A stretch of 64,000 bases of DNA, from contig JAJECI010000008.1 of NCBI GenBank assembly GCA_022822065.1, positions 221,400 through 285,399 of the forward strand. Direction: 5' to 3'. The stretch is from Candidatus Dadabacteria bacterium (GTDB taxonomy: Bacteria > Desulfobacterota_D > UBA1144 > Nemesobacterales > Nemesobacteraceae). The position numbers and the translations under genes are program-made. Within the stretch, counting starts at the first letter, position 1. Each line of letters opens with the position of its first letter. Shown piece by piece: positions 1-8,828 of this stretch. Under the pieces are notes generated by a model, which was not told the origin of the DNA, searched no databases, and saw only the letters and a list, made by a program, of their open reading frames with translations.

Positions 1-401
1 AACTGATCATTAACAGCCTGCGCGGCATCGATATAGAGGTAATATTGGTAGGTTCAACCACATGCGGCAAGTACTACGGCTCTGTTGCGACAGACAATTG
101 CGGCACGACTTATTCCACCATCCAGCTAAGGGTGGTTAATAACAAGGGAGTTGCCGACTATGATGACGGTTTCTCGCCTACCTGTTCCGTTGCGGATAAT
201 GATTATGACCACCAGCTCGGCGACCCGGAGGAAAGCCTTCTTAAAACGGCCCTCGCTTACCAGGCCGACGGCGCGTGTCCTTCCTCAAGCTCGGCTCGAG
301 TCCGGGCGGCCACGGCGAAAAGTTCCCAGGAAGGGTCGTTATCAATCGATCCTGTTCCCTCGCCATATTCCGGTTTCCCCGGGCTGGTTCTCAATCGGTA
401 A
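1..401 (+). CDS. S41 family peptidase, C-terminal part (gene begins before the window)
   Basis: The open frame runs from the left edge (codons in phase with base 3) to TAA at 399-401. The readable part contains a TTCGKYYG segment, matching the region around the catalytic Lys of the Ser-Lys dyad in C-terminal processing (S41) peptidases, then DNCGTTY and DYDDGFSP, and later an LGDPEESLL...ALAY segment. These are typical of a secreted S41 subfamily whose end reads like this one. The catalytic Ser, any PDZ domain and the signal peptide would lie outside the window. The last ~40 residues are Ser/Ala-rich and look poorly conserved. The gene converges on pdxA with about 40 bases between the stops. 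Family call is by motif recognition only. Confidence 0.75.
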   Translation, partial: LIINSLRGIDIEVILVGSTTCGKYYGSVATDNCGTTYSTIQLRVVNNKGVADYDDGFSPTCSVADNDYDHQLGDPEESLLKTALAYQADGACPSSSSARVRAATAKSSQEGSLSIDPVPSPYSGFPGLVLNR

Positions 402-442
402 GCTTTTAGACAGGGTATTGATACTGCCGCTGATCCGCTTTA

Positions 443-1393
443 CTACCTTACGTCGCATATCTCCATGGCTACTTTTATCGCCTGGATCATGCTCTCGGGG
501 CGCGCCGCGCCCTTCCACGCTATGTCAAAAGCGGTTCCGTGGTCAGGAGAAGTCCGCAGTATAGGCAGTCCCAGAGTGACGTTAACCCCGGTATCGAAAG
601 AAAGCATCTTGAAGGGCACGAAACCCTGATCGTGGTACATGGCGACCACAAGATCCCACTTGCCGCGAAGAGCGTCGTAGAAAAGAGTGTCCGCGGGAAG
701 AGGGCCCTCGACCGATATTCCTTCGGCTCTCGCCCTCTCAAGGGCCGGAATGATATGCTCCTGCTCCTCGTTTCCGAAAGATCCCGACTCTCCGGCGTGG
801 GGGTTGAGCCCGCAGACAACTATCTTGGGGTCCTCGACGCCGAATCTTTTTTTGAGTTCCCGGGCCGATATGGAGACGGTAACATAAACGCTTTCTTCCG
901 TAATCATGTCCGGAACTTCGCGAAGGGGAACGTGTATCGTCACGGGCGCGACGCGGAACCTAGTTCCTTCAAAAAGCATTACCACGTTTTCAGAACCCGT
1001 AAGGTCCATAAGCATCTCCGTGTGCCCGGGATACGTAGAGCCGGCCATATGGATGGATCTTTTGCTTATGGGAGCCGTAACTATAGCGTCAACTTCTCCC
1101 GCAAGGGCCATGGCCACGGACTTCTCTATGCAGGCAACAGACGCCCTCCCCGCTTTTTCAGACCTCACCCCTTCCTCAACATCCCCGAGTGCAAAATCCG
1201 TGGGGTCTATAATAGACAGGGGACCGCCCTTTCCGAACTCGCCGTTGGCCCTCTCGAGCACCGGTTCGCTTCCGACAAACACGATATCGTATATATCCTC
1301 GAAGAAACCGTCGTAAAAAGCCCTTATGCAGACCTCGGGACCTATCCCGTTCGGGTCTCCCATCGTTACGGCTATTTTTGATTTTCCGCTCAC
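443..1393 (-). CDS. pdxA: 4-hydroxythreonine-4-phosphate dehydrogenase
   Basis: PdxA oxidises 4-phosphohydroxy-L-threonine in the DXP-dependent route to pyridoxal phosphate. The 316-residue product has the family's usual length. It opens with AVTMGDPNGIGPE and carries the conserved metal-site His segments TYPGHTEML, MYHDQGF and SPDHGTAFD, plus NPHAGE. The start is GTG at 1393, preceded by AGAGG. It is the last gene of a minus-strand run glyA-nrdR-tatD-pdxA with short gaps, so co-transcription is likely; GlyA needs the PLP whose synthesis PdxA serves. A PdxA2-type enzyme acting on other phosphorylated four-carbon acids cannot be fully excluded, but nothing in the context suggests it. Confidence 0.93.
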   Translation of the reverse strand: MSGKSKIAVTMGDPNGIGPEVCIRAFYDGFFEDIYDIVFVGSEPVLERANGEFGKGGPLSIIDPTDFALGDVEEGVRSEKAGRASVACIEKSVAMALAGEVDAIVTAPISKRSIHMAGSTYPGHTEMLMDLTGSENVVMLFEGTRFRVAPVTIHVPLREVPDMITEESVYVTVSISARELKKRFGVEDPKIVVCGLNPHAGESGSFGNEEQEHIIPALERARAEGISVEGPLPADTLFYDALRGKWDLVVAMYHDQGFVPFKMLSFDTGVNVTLGLPILRTSPDHGTAFDIAWKGAARPESMIQAIKVAMEICDVR

Positions 1394-1419
1394 GAAAACA
1401 CCTCTTGATTTCTTTTCAA

Positions 1420-2202
1420 CTAGATAAGACCGTCTTTGTCCTTTGATACTTTTGGGAAAAGCTCCGTCACGTTCTCAAAGACAACCTCAGTAAATTCCTC
1501 AAGAGACAATCCCCTGAGTTCTGAAATAAGCCTGGCCACGTAAACTACATTGCACGGCTCGTTCGGCTTTCCCCTCCGGGGCACCGGCGCCAGGTAAGGA
1601 GAGTCCGTTTCGTAAAGAAGCCTTTCAATGGGTATTCTGGCCGCCGCGTCCCTTACCTCCTCGGCCCTCTTGAAAGTCACTATGCCCGAGAAGGAAATGA
1701 AAAAACCGAGGTCCAGATACTTCTTCGCCGTTTCGTAGTCCCCTGAAAAACAATGAATAACTCCGGGCCTTGGACCGAGGTCGGCCCCCTGGAGCATCGA
1801 AAGCAGTTCCTCCTCCGCATCCCTTACGTGAACCACGAAAGGAAGGTCGCGTCTCCTCGCAAGCTCCATGTGCGCCTCAAACGACCTTATCTGATCTTCC
1901 CTGGGGGAATTCATGTAGTGATAATCAAGCCCCGTTTCCCCAATCGCCACTACCTTCGGGTCTTCGGCCATTCCCTCAAACTCACGCATCGTCTCTTCAC
2001 TGAAACTGGAGGCGGAGTGCGGGTGGATTCCGACCGAGACGTAAACTCCCCTGTATCTCCTCGAAAGCTCTATGGTCGCAAGCGAGGACTCAGTTCCCGT
2101 TCCGATCGATATGATCTTCCCGACTCCCTCGGCCGAGGCCCTTGACACGGCGTCCACGGGGTCTTCAATGCTGAGCAGATGGGCGTGGGAATCAACCAGC
2201 AT
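1420..2202 (-). CDS. tatD: TatD family metal-dependent hydrolase / DNase
   Basis: A 260-residue TIM-barrel amidohydrolase of the TatD/YcfH family, cytosolic, linked in other bacteria to 3'-5' DNA exonuclease activity and DNA repair. The N-terminal metal pair DSHAHL is at residues 4-9. GETGLDYH supplies the metal-ligand Glu, FVVHVRDA and VIHCFSG supply further His ligands, and ETDSPYLAP near residue 200 holds the late Asp. Length is normal. It lies 5 bases after nrdR and 26 bases before pdxA on the same strand. The exact substrate is not predictable from sequence. Confidence 0.9.
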   Translation of the reverse strand: MLVDSHAHLLSIEDPVDAVSRASAEGVGKIISIGTGTESSLATIELSRRYRGVYVSVGIHPHSASSFSEETMREFEGMAEDPKVVAIGETGLDYHYMNSPREDQIRSFEAHMELARRRDLPFVVHVRDAEEELLSMLQGADLGPRPGVIHCFSGDYETAKKYLDLGFFISFSGIVTFKRAEEVRDAAARIPIERLLYETDSPYLAPVPRRGKPNEPCNVVYVARLISELRGLSLEEFTEVVFENVTELFPKVSKDKDGLI

Positions 2203-2207
2203 GCGAC

Positions 2208-2666
2208 TTATTTCTTCTCCTTAAGAAGACCCGTTACCTCGTTGAGAAACTCGTTTACGTCCTTAAATGACCTGTAGACCGAAGCGAACCTTACGTACGC
2301 GACCTGATCGATATCATAAAGCTTCTCTATCAGCTTCTCCCCTATCTCTTCGCTTGATATCTCCCGCTCTCCCCTCTCAAGAAGCTCCTTTTCGAGACCG
2401 GAAACAAAGTCCTCTATGATCTCTGTGCTTACCGGCCTTTTCTCACACGCCTTGCGCATCCCCGCTATTATCTTGTTGCGGTCAAACTCTTCCCTGCGCC
2501 CGTCCTTCTTAACCACCATGATTTCAGCGTGATGGATCCTCTCGTAAGTGGTGAACCTCTCCTGGCAGTCGTTGCACTCCCGCCGTCTCCTGACGGAAAA
2601 ACCGTCTTTTCCCTCTCTCGAATCAACTACCCTGGTGTCATCAGATTTGCAGAAAGGACACTTCAT
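2208..2666 (-). CDS. nrdR: Transcriptional repressor of ribonucleotide reductase genes
   Basis: NrdR is a nucleotide-sensing (ATP/dATP) repressor of nrd operons. The 152-residue protein starts with the zinc ribbon: MKCPFCKS provides the first Cys pair and CNDCQERF the second, with the RRRRE stretch between. An ATP-cone follows from about residue 47 (VVKKDGRREEFDRNKI). All expected features are present. No ribonucleotide reductase gene is in the window and I saw no clear NrdR box here, so its targets lie elsewhere. It sits 3 bases after glyA, an arrangement seen in many bacteria where nrdR travels with glyA and ribosome or vitamin genes. Confidence 0.95.
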   Translation of the reverse strand: MKCPFCKSDDTRVVDSREGKDGFSVRRRRECNDCQERFTTYERIHHAEIMVVKKDGRREEFDRNKIIAGMRKACEKRPVSTEIIEDFVSGLEKELLERGEREISSEEIGEKLIEKLYDIDQVAYVRFASVYRSFKDVNEFLNEVTGLLKEKK

Positions 2667-2669
2667 TTC

Positions 2670-3920
2670 TCATCCGCCGAGCCTGTGGCCGTAGACGGGA
2701 AAACGCAGGCACAGTTCCTTTACGTCTTCCTTTATTCTGTCGAGGACTTTTTCGTTCTCATGATTGTTAAAAGCTTCCATTATGAAGCCCGATATCGCGT
2801 CGATTTCCGGTTCCTTCATCCCCCTTGTGGTAATCGCGGGAGTTCCGATCCTTATGCCGCTTGTGACCATGGGAGGACGGGGGTCAAAAGGAATCGCGTT
2901 CTTGTTGACCGTTATTCCCGCCCGCTCAAGGGTCTGTTCGACAACCTGCCCCGTAAATTCCGTTTCCCTGAGGTCAACCAGAACCAGGTGGTTATCGGTT
3001 CCGCCCGAGACAAGCTTGAGACCCGCGTTCAGGAGATTCTCCCCGAGGCGCTGCGCGTTTTTCACTATCTGGTGCTGGTATTCCAAGAACTCGGGCGCAA
3101 GAGCCTCCTTGAACGCAACGGCCTTGGCCGCTATCACATGCATAAGCGGACCGCCCTGAGTTCCCGGGAAAACCCTGCTGTTTACGGTCTTCGCGTGCTG
3201 CTCCTTCATCATCACCATCCCGCCCCGCGGTCCACGAAGGGTCTTATGGGTGGTGGTCGTTACGAAATCGCAGTGGGGTACGGGGTCCGAGTGAAGTCCG
3301 GCGACCACAAGTCCCGCCGGATGCGCTATGTCCGCCAGCAAAAGCGCCCCGCATTCATCCGCTATGTTTCTGAATTCAGCGTAGTCCACATCCCTCGGGT
3401 AAGCGCTCCATCCGGCGATTATGAGTCCGGGAGAGTGCTTGAGGGCAAGCTCCCTCACCTCATCGTAGTCAATCGTTCCCGTTTCTTCTGAAACCCCGTA
3501 GGCAACGACGTTGTAGAGCCGTCCCGAAAAATTAACGGGGTGTCCGTGGGTAAGATGTCCCCCGTGGTCAAGCCTCATTCCCAAAACCGTCTCTCCAGGC
3601 TTAAGGGCGGCGAAAAACACGGCCATGTTCGCCTGAGCCCCGGAGTGCGGCTGCACGTTAACGGCGTCCGCCCCGAAAAGCTCAAGCGCCCGCGCGCGCG
3701 CCAGATCCTCGGCCACGTCAACGAATTCACATCCCCCGTAATAACGCTTTCCGGGAAGACCCTCGGCGTACTTGTTGGTAAGCACAGACCCCATGGCCTC
3801 CATGACGGCGTCGCTCACGTAGTTCTCAGACGCTATCATCTCGAGTTTCCATTCCTGGCGCTGCGTTTCCATGCGGATAACTTCCGCTATCTGCTCATCA
3901 ACACCCATTAGATGACTCAT
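2670..3920 (-). CDS. glyA: Serine hydroxymethyltransferase
   Basis: GlyA interconverts serine and glycine while loading one-carbon units onto tetrahydrofolate, using PLP. The 416-residue product matches the family length. Visible landmarks are [10 protein letters not shown] near residue 28, [28 protein letters not shown], the [10 protein letters not shown] segment, and [14 protein letters not shown] containing the Schiff-base lysine. The start is ATG at 3920 with GAGGTGA just upstream. It is the first gene of the minus-strand run that continues through nrdR, tatD and pdxA, so its promoter should lie in 3921-4183. I saw no obvious riboswitch in that leader. Confidence 0.97.
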   Translation of the reverse strand: MSHLMGVDEQIAEVIRMETQRQEWKLEMIASENYVSDAVMEAMGSVLTNKYAEGLPGKRYYGGCEFVDVAEDLARARALELFGADAVNVQPHSGAQANMAVFFAALKPGETVLGMRLDHGGHLTHGHPVNFSGRLYNVVAYGVSEETGTIDYDEVRELALKHSPGLIIAGWSAYPRDVDYAEFRNIADECGALLLADIAHPAGLVVAGLHSDPVPHCDFVTTTTHKTLRGPRGGMVMMKEQHAKTVNSRVFPGTQGGPLMHVIAAKAVAFKEALAPEFLEYQHQIVKNAQRLGENLLNAGLKLVSGGTDNHLVLVDLRETEFTGQVVEQTLERAGITVNKNAIPFDPRPPMVTSGIRIGTPAITTRGMKEPEIDAISGFIMEAFNNHENEKVLDRIKEDVKELCLRFPVYGHRLGG

Positions 3921-4183
3921 CTATTCACCTCGAAACGAGAAAGTATTTAGAAGACGGCCCCTCTGGACCAAGCACGGTCCGGCGCGGCGAACCGTCGATA
4001 ATCCAGTGTTCCGGAAAAAAGTCGCACGATAATTGTGTAAATTTAAAGTGAGAAGCCGCGGGATATTCATCTTTCCCGAGGAAAAGAATACCGAATGCCC
4101 CGGAAACCTCAATTTCGTTATAAACGCCGCCCGGGGAAACGGAAAATCCCTCGGGAACGCGTAAGCCGGGGCAGGGAAATCAC

Positions 4184-6931
4184 ATGGCGAAGACCGCGAA
4201 ACGAAACGGATACATAGAGATAAAAGGCGCCAGGGAAAACAACCTGAAGAACATAGACGTCCTGATCCCTCAAAACAGGTTCACGGTGGTGACCGGTCTC
4301 AGCGGTTCGGGCAAGTCATCCCTCGTGCTTGACACCGTTTACAAGGAAGGACTAAGAAGGTACATCGACTGCCTTTCAACCTACGCAAGACAGTTCATAG
4401 AAAAAGTCGAGCGCCCAGCGATGGACGACATAGAAGGTCTTCCAACCCCGATAGCTATCGAAAGCCGAAACAGCGTCATAAATTCCCGTTCCACAGTAGG
4501 CACCACGACTGAAATATACGACTACATGAGGCTTCTGTTCGCAAAAATCGGAAAAACCCTCTGCCCGGGATGCGAAGAGGAAGTGGTTGAGCACTCTCCC
4601 CAGTCCCTCACTCGGCTGCTGCTCGAAAAATTCCCGGAGAAAAGAGCCGTCATCTGCTTTGAGACCGAAGAGGGCGCGGATCTCTCGCAATACATGAAAA
4701 AAGGCTACTCACGCACCTACCGGGACGGAAAGACCCGGGACATGGAGAAAAGCGCGGGAGGCTCAGACGGAAAAACCGAGATAGTCACCGCGAGAACGGT
4801 TATCGGCGAGCGGTCGAAATCGAGGATCACAGAAGCGCTCGAGGCCGCTTTTTCCGAGAGCGACCGGGCGCTTGTGCACATCGTCTCAGGGCAAAACCTC
4901 CGTTTCTCAAGAGAACTTCGCTGCGATCTTTGCGACATTGCATTTGAAAAACCCACCCCGAACATGTTTTCCTTTAACAGTCCCTACGGGGCCTGCGAGC
5001 GATGCAGCGGATTCGGAAGAAACCTCGAAATCGATCCCGAACTCCTCGTTCCGGACCCCGGTCTCAGTCTCGCCGAAGGGGTGATAGAACCCTTCACGAA
5101 AACTTCCTACAGAAGGCAGATGAGAAAGCTGCTTGCCTTCGCCGAGGACGCGGGAATAGATACGGAAAAGCCATTCTTGGAACTTTCGGCAAGGGAGAAA
5201 GACCTCATCTTAAGCGGAAACGAGGACTATCACGGCGTGAAGGGATACTTCAAGAGGCTTGAGCGGAAAAACTACAAAACCCACATAAGGGTTTTCCTCT
5301 CGAGGTACCGCTCCGCCTTCACATGCGAGGACTGCGAGGGAAGCAGGCTCAAGGAAAAAGCCCTTAACGTGCGGATAGAGGGAAAAAACATATTCCATCT
5401 CTCCCGGATGTCCGTAAAGGATATAAAATCCTGGTTTGACCGCTTGACCCTGTCCGCTCATGAACTTGAGATCGCCTCCGACATAATGGAGGAAATAAAT
5501 TCGCGTCTGGATTTCCTTATCCACGTGGGACTTGACTACCTGACCCTCTCGAGGCTTACCCGCACCCTCTCGGGAGGGGAGGCGCAGAGGATAAACCTCG
5601 CCTGCCAGATGAGCTCGCGGCTTACCGAGACCCTTTACATTCTGGACGAGCCCTCGGTCGGCCTGCACGCGAGGGACATGAGCCGTCTTAATTCGCTGAT
5701 AAGGGAACTCCGGGGAAGAAACAACACCATCATACTCATAGAGCACGATCTTGACACCGTAAAGTCCGCCGACTACATAGTGGAACTCGGCCCCCGGGCG
5801 GGAGACGGCGGGGGAGAGGTCGTGTATCAGGGGACCCTGAAGAGTTTTCTGCGTTCGGCGAAAAACTCGACCACGAAAAAATACCTCGCAAACGAAAAGA
5901 AAATAGAGGTTCCCGGTTCCCGCAGAAAGATCACCGGAAATTCAATAAACGTAATCGGCGCGAGCGAAAACAACCTTAAGAACATTGACGTCCGCTTTCC
6001 CCTCGGAACTCTCACGTGCGTAACCGGGGTATCGGGTTCGGGGAAAAGCTCGCTTGTAAACGACATCCTGTATAACGCCCTTCTGAGAAAATTCAGAAGG
6101 AAAACTGAAAGAGTCGGAAAACACGAACGCATAGAAGGCACAGGCAATATAGACGACGTTATAATCCTTGATCAGGGAAGCATAGGAAGAACCTCGAGAT
6201 CAAATCCCGTCACTTACATAAAGGTTTACGACGACATACGCAAAATCCTCGCCGGACATTACCAAGCGAAGCTCCGCAAGCTTACCCCGTCGCATTTTTC
6301 CTTCAACGTAAGGGGAGGACGCTGCGAGAAATGCATGGGAGAGGGAAGCCACAGGGTGGAGATGCACTTTCTCGCCGACGTCATGGTGACGTGCGAGGAA
6401 TGCGGAGGCAAAAGGTTCGGAAAAGAGGTTCTCGGCTACAGGTACAAGGGGAAGAACATAGACGACATACTTAACCTCACCGTCGATCAGGCCATGGATT
6501 TCTTCTCGGGAAGCGTGGCCGTTACCAGAAAACTCAAGGTTCTAAGGGACGTCGGATGCGGTTATCTGAGGCTCGGCCAGCCCGCAACAACGCTGTCGGG
6601 CGGAGAGGCGCAGAGGATAAAGATAGCCAGGGAACTCTCGAAAAAAGAAAAGAACAACATCCTCTACATACTTGACGAACCGTCGGTCGGGCTTCACGTC
6701 GACGACATAGTAAAACTCCTTGACGTTCTTAACAGGCTTGTCGACGCCGGAAACAGCGTAATAGTCATAGAGCATAACCTTGAGATGATAAAATGCGCGG
6801 ATTACGTAATTGACCTGGGACCTGAGGGAGGAGACGAAGGAGGCCGGATAGTGGTTTCCGGTACTCCGGAACAGGTAGCTTCGACAGAAAACTCCCACAC
6901 GGGAGAACACCTGAGGCCGATTCTCGGCTAA
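4184..6931 (+). CDS. UvrA-family excinuclease ATPase (divergent UvrA or UvrA paralogue)
   Basis: This is a 915-residue double ABC-ATPase of the UvrA type, the damage-recognition subunit of nucleotide excision repair. Walker A motifs are visible near residues 39-46 (GLSGSGKS) and 615-622 (GVSGSGKS). ABC signatures LSGGEAQRI lie at about 462-470 and 804-812, each followed by a LDEPSVGLH segment. Zinc modules with CxxC pairs are present, including one in the second half. The protein is slightly shorter than usual UvrA (~940). The stretch after the first Walker A reads IAIESRNSVINSRSTVGT where UvrA normally has the ISIDQK(T/S)TSxNPRSTVGT form, which suggests a paralogous clade rather than housekeeping UvrA. 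It is transcribed divergently from glyA. Confidence 0.85.
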   Translation: MAKTAKRNGYIEIKGARENNLKNIDVLIPQNRFTVVTGLSGSGKSSLVLDTVYKEGLRRYIDCLSTYARQFIEKVERPAMDDIEGLPTPIAIESRNSVINSRSTVGTTTEIYDYMRLLFAKIGKTLCPGCEEEVVEHSPQSLTRLLLEKFPEKRAVICFETEEGADLSQYMKKGYSRTYRDGKTRDMEKSAGGSDGKTEIVTARTVIGERSKSRITEALEAAFSESDRALVHIVSGQNLRFSRELRCDLCDIAFEKPTPNMFSFNSPYGACERCSGFGRNLEIDPELLVPDPGLSLAEGVIEPFTKTSYRRQMRKLLAFAEDAGIDTEKPFLELSAREKDLILSGNEDYHGVKGYFKRLERKNYKTHIRVFLSRYRSAFTCEDCEGSRLKEKALNVRIEGKNIFHLSRMSVKDIKSWFDRLTLSAHELEIASDIMEEINSRLDFLIHVGLDYLTLSRLTRTLSGGEAQRINLACQMSSRLTETLYILDEPSVGLHARDMSRLNSLIRELRGRNNTIILIEHDLDTVKSADYIVELGPRAGDGGGEVVYQGTLKSFLRSAKNSTTKKYLANEKKIEVPGSRRKITGNSINVIGASENNLKNIDVRFPLGTLTCVTGVSGSGKSSLVNDILYNALLRKFRRKTERVGKHERIEGTGNIDDVIILDQGSIGRTSRSNPVTYIKVYDDIRKILAGHYQAKLRKLTPSHFSFNVRGGRCEKCMGEGSHRVEMHFLADVMVTCEECGGKRFGKEVLGYRYKGKNIDDILNLTVDQAMDFFSGSVAVTRKLKVLRDVGCGYLRLGQPATTLSGGEAQRIKIARELSKKEKNNILYILDEPSVGLHVDDIVKLLDVLNRLVDAGNSVIVIEHNLEMIKCADYVIDLGPEGGDEGGRIVVSGTPEQVASTENSHTGEHLRPILG

Positions 6932-6999
6932 CCGGATTATATATTTTTTCGACATGGGGTAGAATAGAACCTTAAAAACAATCTTGTCGGAGAGAGAAA

Positions 7000-7347
7000 A
7001 TGCTTGCAGACAGAAAAATACCTTTCAGCGAATCCAAGGAAGAAGAGTGGGAAATTCTTAGACAGAAAGCCGAAGGCGGCATAGAACTTATGCTTGAAGA
7101 CTCCCAGCGATGGTTCTTGGCCACTACAGAAGACGACGGAATCAGGATAACTTCCGCCGAGAAAAACGTGAGGCCGCTTGCCGTCCGCGAACCACCGCTT
7201 ATCAAGTTCGATGAGTTCAAAAGAGTGGCGGAAGTCTATAACGACTCATTTTTCGGTGGAATAGGGGATCTCTCGGCGAGGCTCGAGACTCATAACTCAA
7301 GCCCGAACATGCGGTATCTCTTCATGCTGATTTACTATCTGATCTAG
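7000..7347 (+). CDS. Hypothetical protein, 115 residues
   Basis: I do not recognise this family. The frame is supported by a GGAGAG ribosome-binding site a few bases before the ATG and by position 68 bases after the UvrA-like gene on the same strand. The protein is acidic, with no signal peptide; the first half is charged (SESKEEEWEILRQKAEGG) and the C-terminal end is hydrophobic (FMLIYYLI). The C-terminus may be a fragment, because a neighbouring region contains a perfect inverted repeat. Could be a lineage-specific gene. Confidence 0.55.
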   Translation: MLADRKIPFSESKEEEWEILRQKAEGGIELMLEDSQRWFLATTEDDGIRITSAEKNVRPLAVREPPLIKFDEFKRVAEVYNDSFFGGIGDLSARLETHNSSPNMRYLFMLIYYLI

Positions 7348-7443
7348 ATGGCCCCAGCAGGTAAGTACATAAAGATCGCTCGCATTCGAGGAAACTACCC
7401 GTGTCAGACATCTTTCTGAACAGGAAACAGCTCAAGAACTCTC

Positions 7444-7482
7444 TTAAGGCTAATTCAAAAAAGCAATTTGAATTAGCCTTAA
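7444..7482. repeat. Perfect 16-bp inverted repeat (hairpin)
   Basis: TTAAGGCTAATTCAAA at 7444-7459 is followed, after a 7-base loop, by its exact reverse complement at 7467-7482. No T-run follows on either strand, so it is not a textbook rho-independent terminator. It lies about 100 bases after the 115-residue gene and about 110 bases before the tRNA-Asn end. It could be a terminator-like element, an RNA-stability hairpin or a relic of a small mobile element. Confidence 0.8.
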
Positions 7483-7589
7483 TTGTCCGTAGCTTCTCAT
7501 ACAACAATTAATAGTAATTTGTCCGCAGGACTTATAAAAAAACACTAAAACCGTTCTCTCAGGTCACTTAAGTCGGGTAGGCGGGAATT

Positions 7590-7665
7590 TGGCTCCGGCG
7601 GCAGGACTCGAACCTGCGACCCGATGATTAACAGTCATCTGCTCTGCCAACTGAGCTACACCGGA
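7590..7665 (-). tRNA. tRNA-Asn (anticodon GUU)
   Basis: Read on the minus strand from 7665, the sequence folds as a complete 76-nt cloverleaf. The acceptor TCCGGTG pairs with CGCCGGA with one G-U. A D-arm GCTC...GAGC, anticodon arm GATGA-CTGTTAA-TCATC with anticodon GTT, and T-arm GCAGG-TTCGAAT-CCTGC are all present. The discriminator is G and CCA is encoded. It lies between the hairpin and the divergently transcribed rpoH gene. Confidence 0.97.
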
Positions 7666-7702
7666 ACTGTAGAAAATAGAAAAAAGCCAAGGAGTAGTTA
7701 AT

Positions 7703-7731
7703 TTTATATAGATAAGAAAAACAGTCAACAA
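7703..7731 (-). promoter_or_regulatory. Predicted promoter of tRNA-Asn
   Basis: On the minus strand, TTGTTG (-35) and TATAAA (-10) are separated by exactly 17 bases. The predicted start near 7696 leaves a leader of about 30 bases before the tRNA 5' end at 7665. Found by eye. Confidence 0.5.
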
Positions 7732-7749
7732 ACCTAATACCGAGTAAAA

Positions 7750-8637
7750 ATGGCCAAAAAAGAAGAAAAGAAGCCGGAGAAAATGAGTTCATCTCTTCCC
7801 GCACTTTCAAACTCCCTGCAAAGTTATCTGGCACAGATCAGGGACTACCCTGTTCTGAGCAGGGAAGAAGAGTACGAACTCGCGATGAGGCACAGGGAAA
7901 CGGGTGATCTTGAGGCCGCCAGGAAACTGATCGTATCAAACCTGAAATTCGTCGTACGTATTGCAAACGAATACAAAAACTACAACGTAAACACCTTGGA
8001 TCTTATCCAGGAAGGCAACATAGGGCTCATGAAGGCAGTAAGGGGCTTTGATCCTACCAAGGGATACAGGCTCATCTCGTACGCGGTCTGGTGGATAAGA
8101 GCGTACATACAGAACCACATAATGAAGTCCTGGAGTCTGGTAAAAGTCGGAACGAACCAGTCGCAAAGAAAGCTTTTCTACAAACTTAGGTCAACGAAAA
8201 ACAGAATCGAAGCCACAGGGGCCGAGATGGAGGAGGATATCTACTCCGAGATAGCCAAGGAACTTGACGTGCCGGACAGCCAGGTAATCGAGATGGACCG
8301 GATAATGTCCGGAAAAGACCTGTCTCTTGACGCAACCATAGAAGGCAGCACGGAACGCACCTACCTTGACATGCTGGGGGACACGTTTGATCAGGAACAG
8401 TTCCTCGAAGATTCCCAGGCCCGCCCGCTTGTGGCCAGGAAGATAAAAGAAGCCCTGGCGAACCTAAAAGACAGGGAAAGATACATTATCGAAAGACGGG
8501 TTCTCACTGATTCTCCAGAAACTCTTGAAAAGCTTTCCCGCAAATTCGGCATCTCAAGAGAACGTGTAAGACAGATAGAAAAAAACGCTCTTAACAAGAT
8601 CAGGAAGGAATTCCAAAAAGAGCATTTTCACGTATAG
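7750..8637 (+). CDS. rpoH: RNA polymerase sigma factor, RpoH (heat-shock) type
   Basis: A 295-residue group-3 sigma-70-family factor that would direct RNA polymerase to heat-shock/envelope-stress promoters. Region 2 is seen in DLIQEGNIGLMKAVRGFDP and YAVWWIRAYIQNHIM. The RpoH box, QRKLFYKLR at residues 139-147, is the hallmark that separates sigma-32 from RpoD and RpoS. Region 4 with its helix-turn-helix (ISRERVRQIEKNAL) ends the protein. A start at the in-frame ATG 7783 is also possible, since GGAG lies just before it, whereas the first ATG has no clear ribosome-binding site. The DegP-type protease and TolB genes in the window are plausible members of its regulon, but I identified no sigma-32 promoters. 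Confidence 0.9.
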   Translation: MAKKEEKKPEKMSSSLPALSNSLQSYLAQIRDYPVLSREEEYELAMRHRETGDLEAARKLIVSNLKFVVRIANEYKNYNVNTLDLIQEGNIGLMKAVRGFDPTKGYRLISYAVWWIRAYIQNHIMKSWSLVKVGTNQSQRKLFYKLRSTKNRIEATGAEMEEDIYSEIAKELDVPDSQVIEMDRIMSGKDLSLDATIEGSTERTYLDMLGDTFDQEQFLEDSQARPLVARKIKEALANLKDRERYIIERRVLTDSPETLEKLSRKFGISRERVRQIEKNALNKIRKEFQKEHFHV

Positions 8638-8828
8638 AATTCCAGAGACAAACGTAAGCCCGAAAGGATTCTTCCCCATAACTCCCTGAAATCTCTAACT
8701 ATTTATGAGCCTCTCATTTTTTAATTACAACTGCAAATTTTAATTGAATTAGTGCCCGAATTATAATATATTCCATAGTAGGTGGTTTGATTTCCCATTC
8801 GCAATAGCAACTGAACAGAAAGTATAAA

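Noticed and set aside
539..1381. Long plus-strand frame opposite pdxA
   Set aside because: No ribosome-binding site, no recognisable protein; pdxA on the other strand is certain.
3921..4112. 63-codon minus-strand frame upstream of glyA
   Set aside because: Lies in the divergent glyA/uvrA promoter region, no ribosome-binding site, no family.
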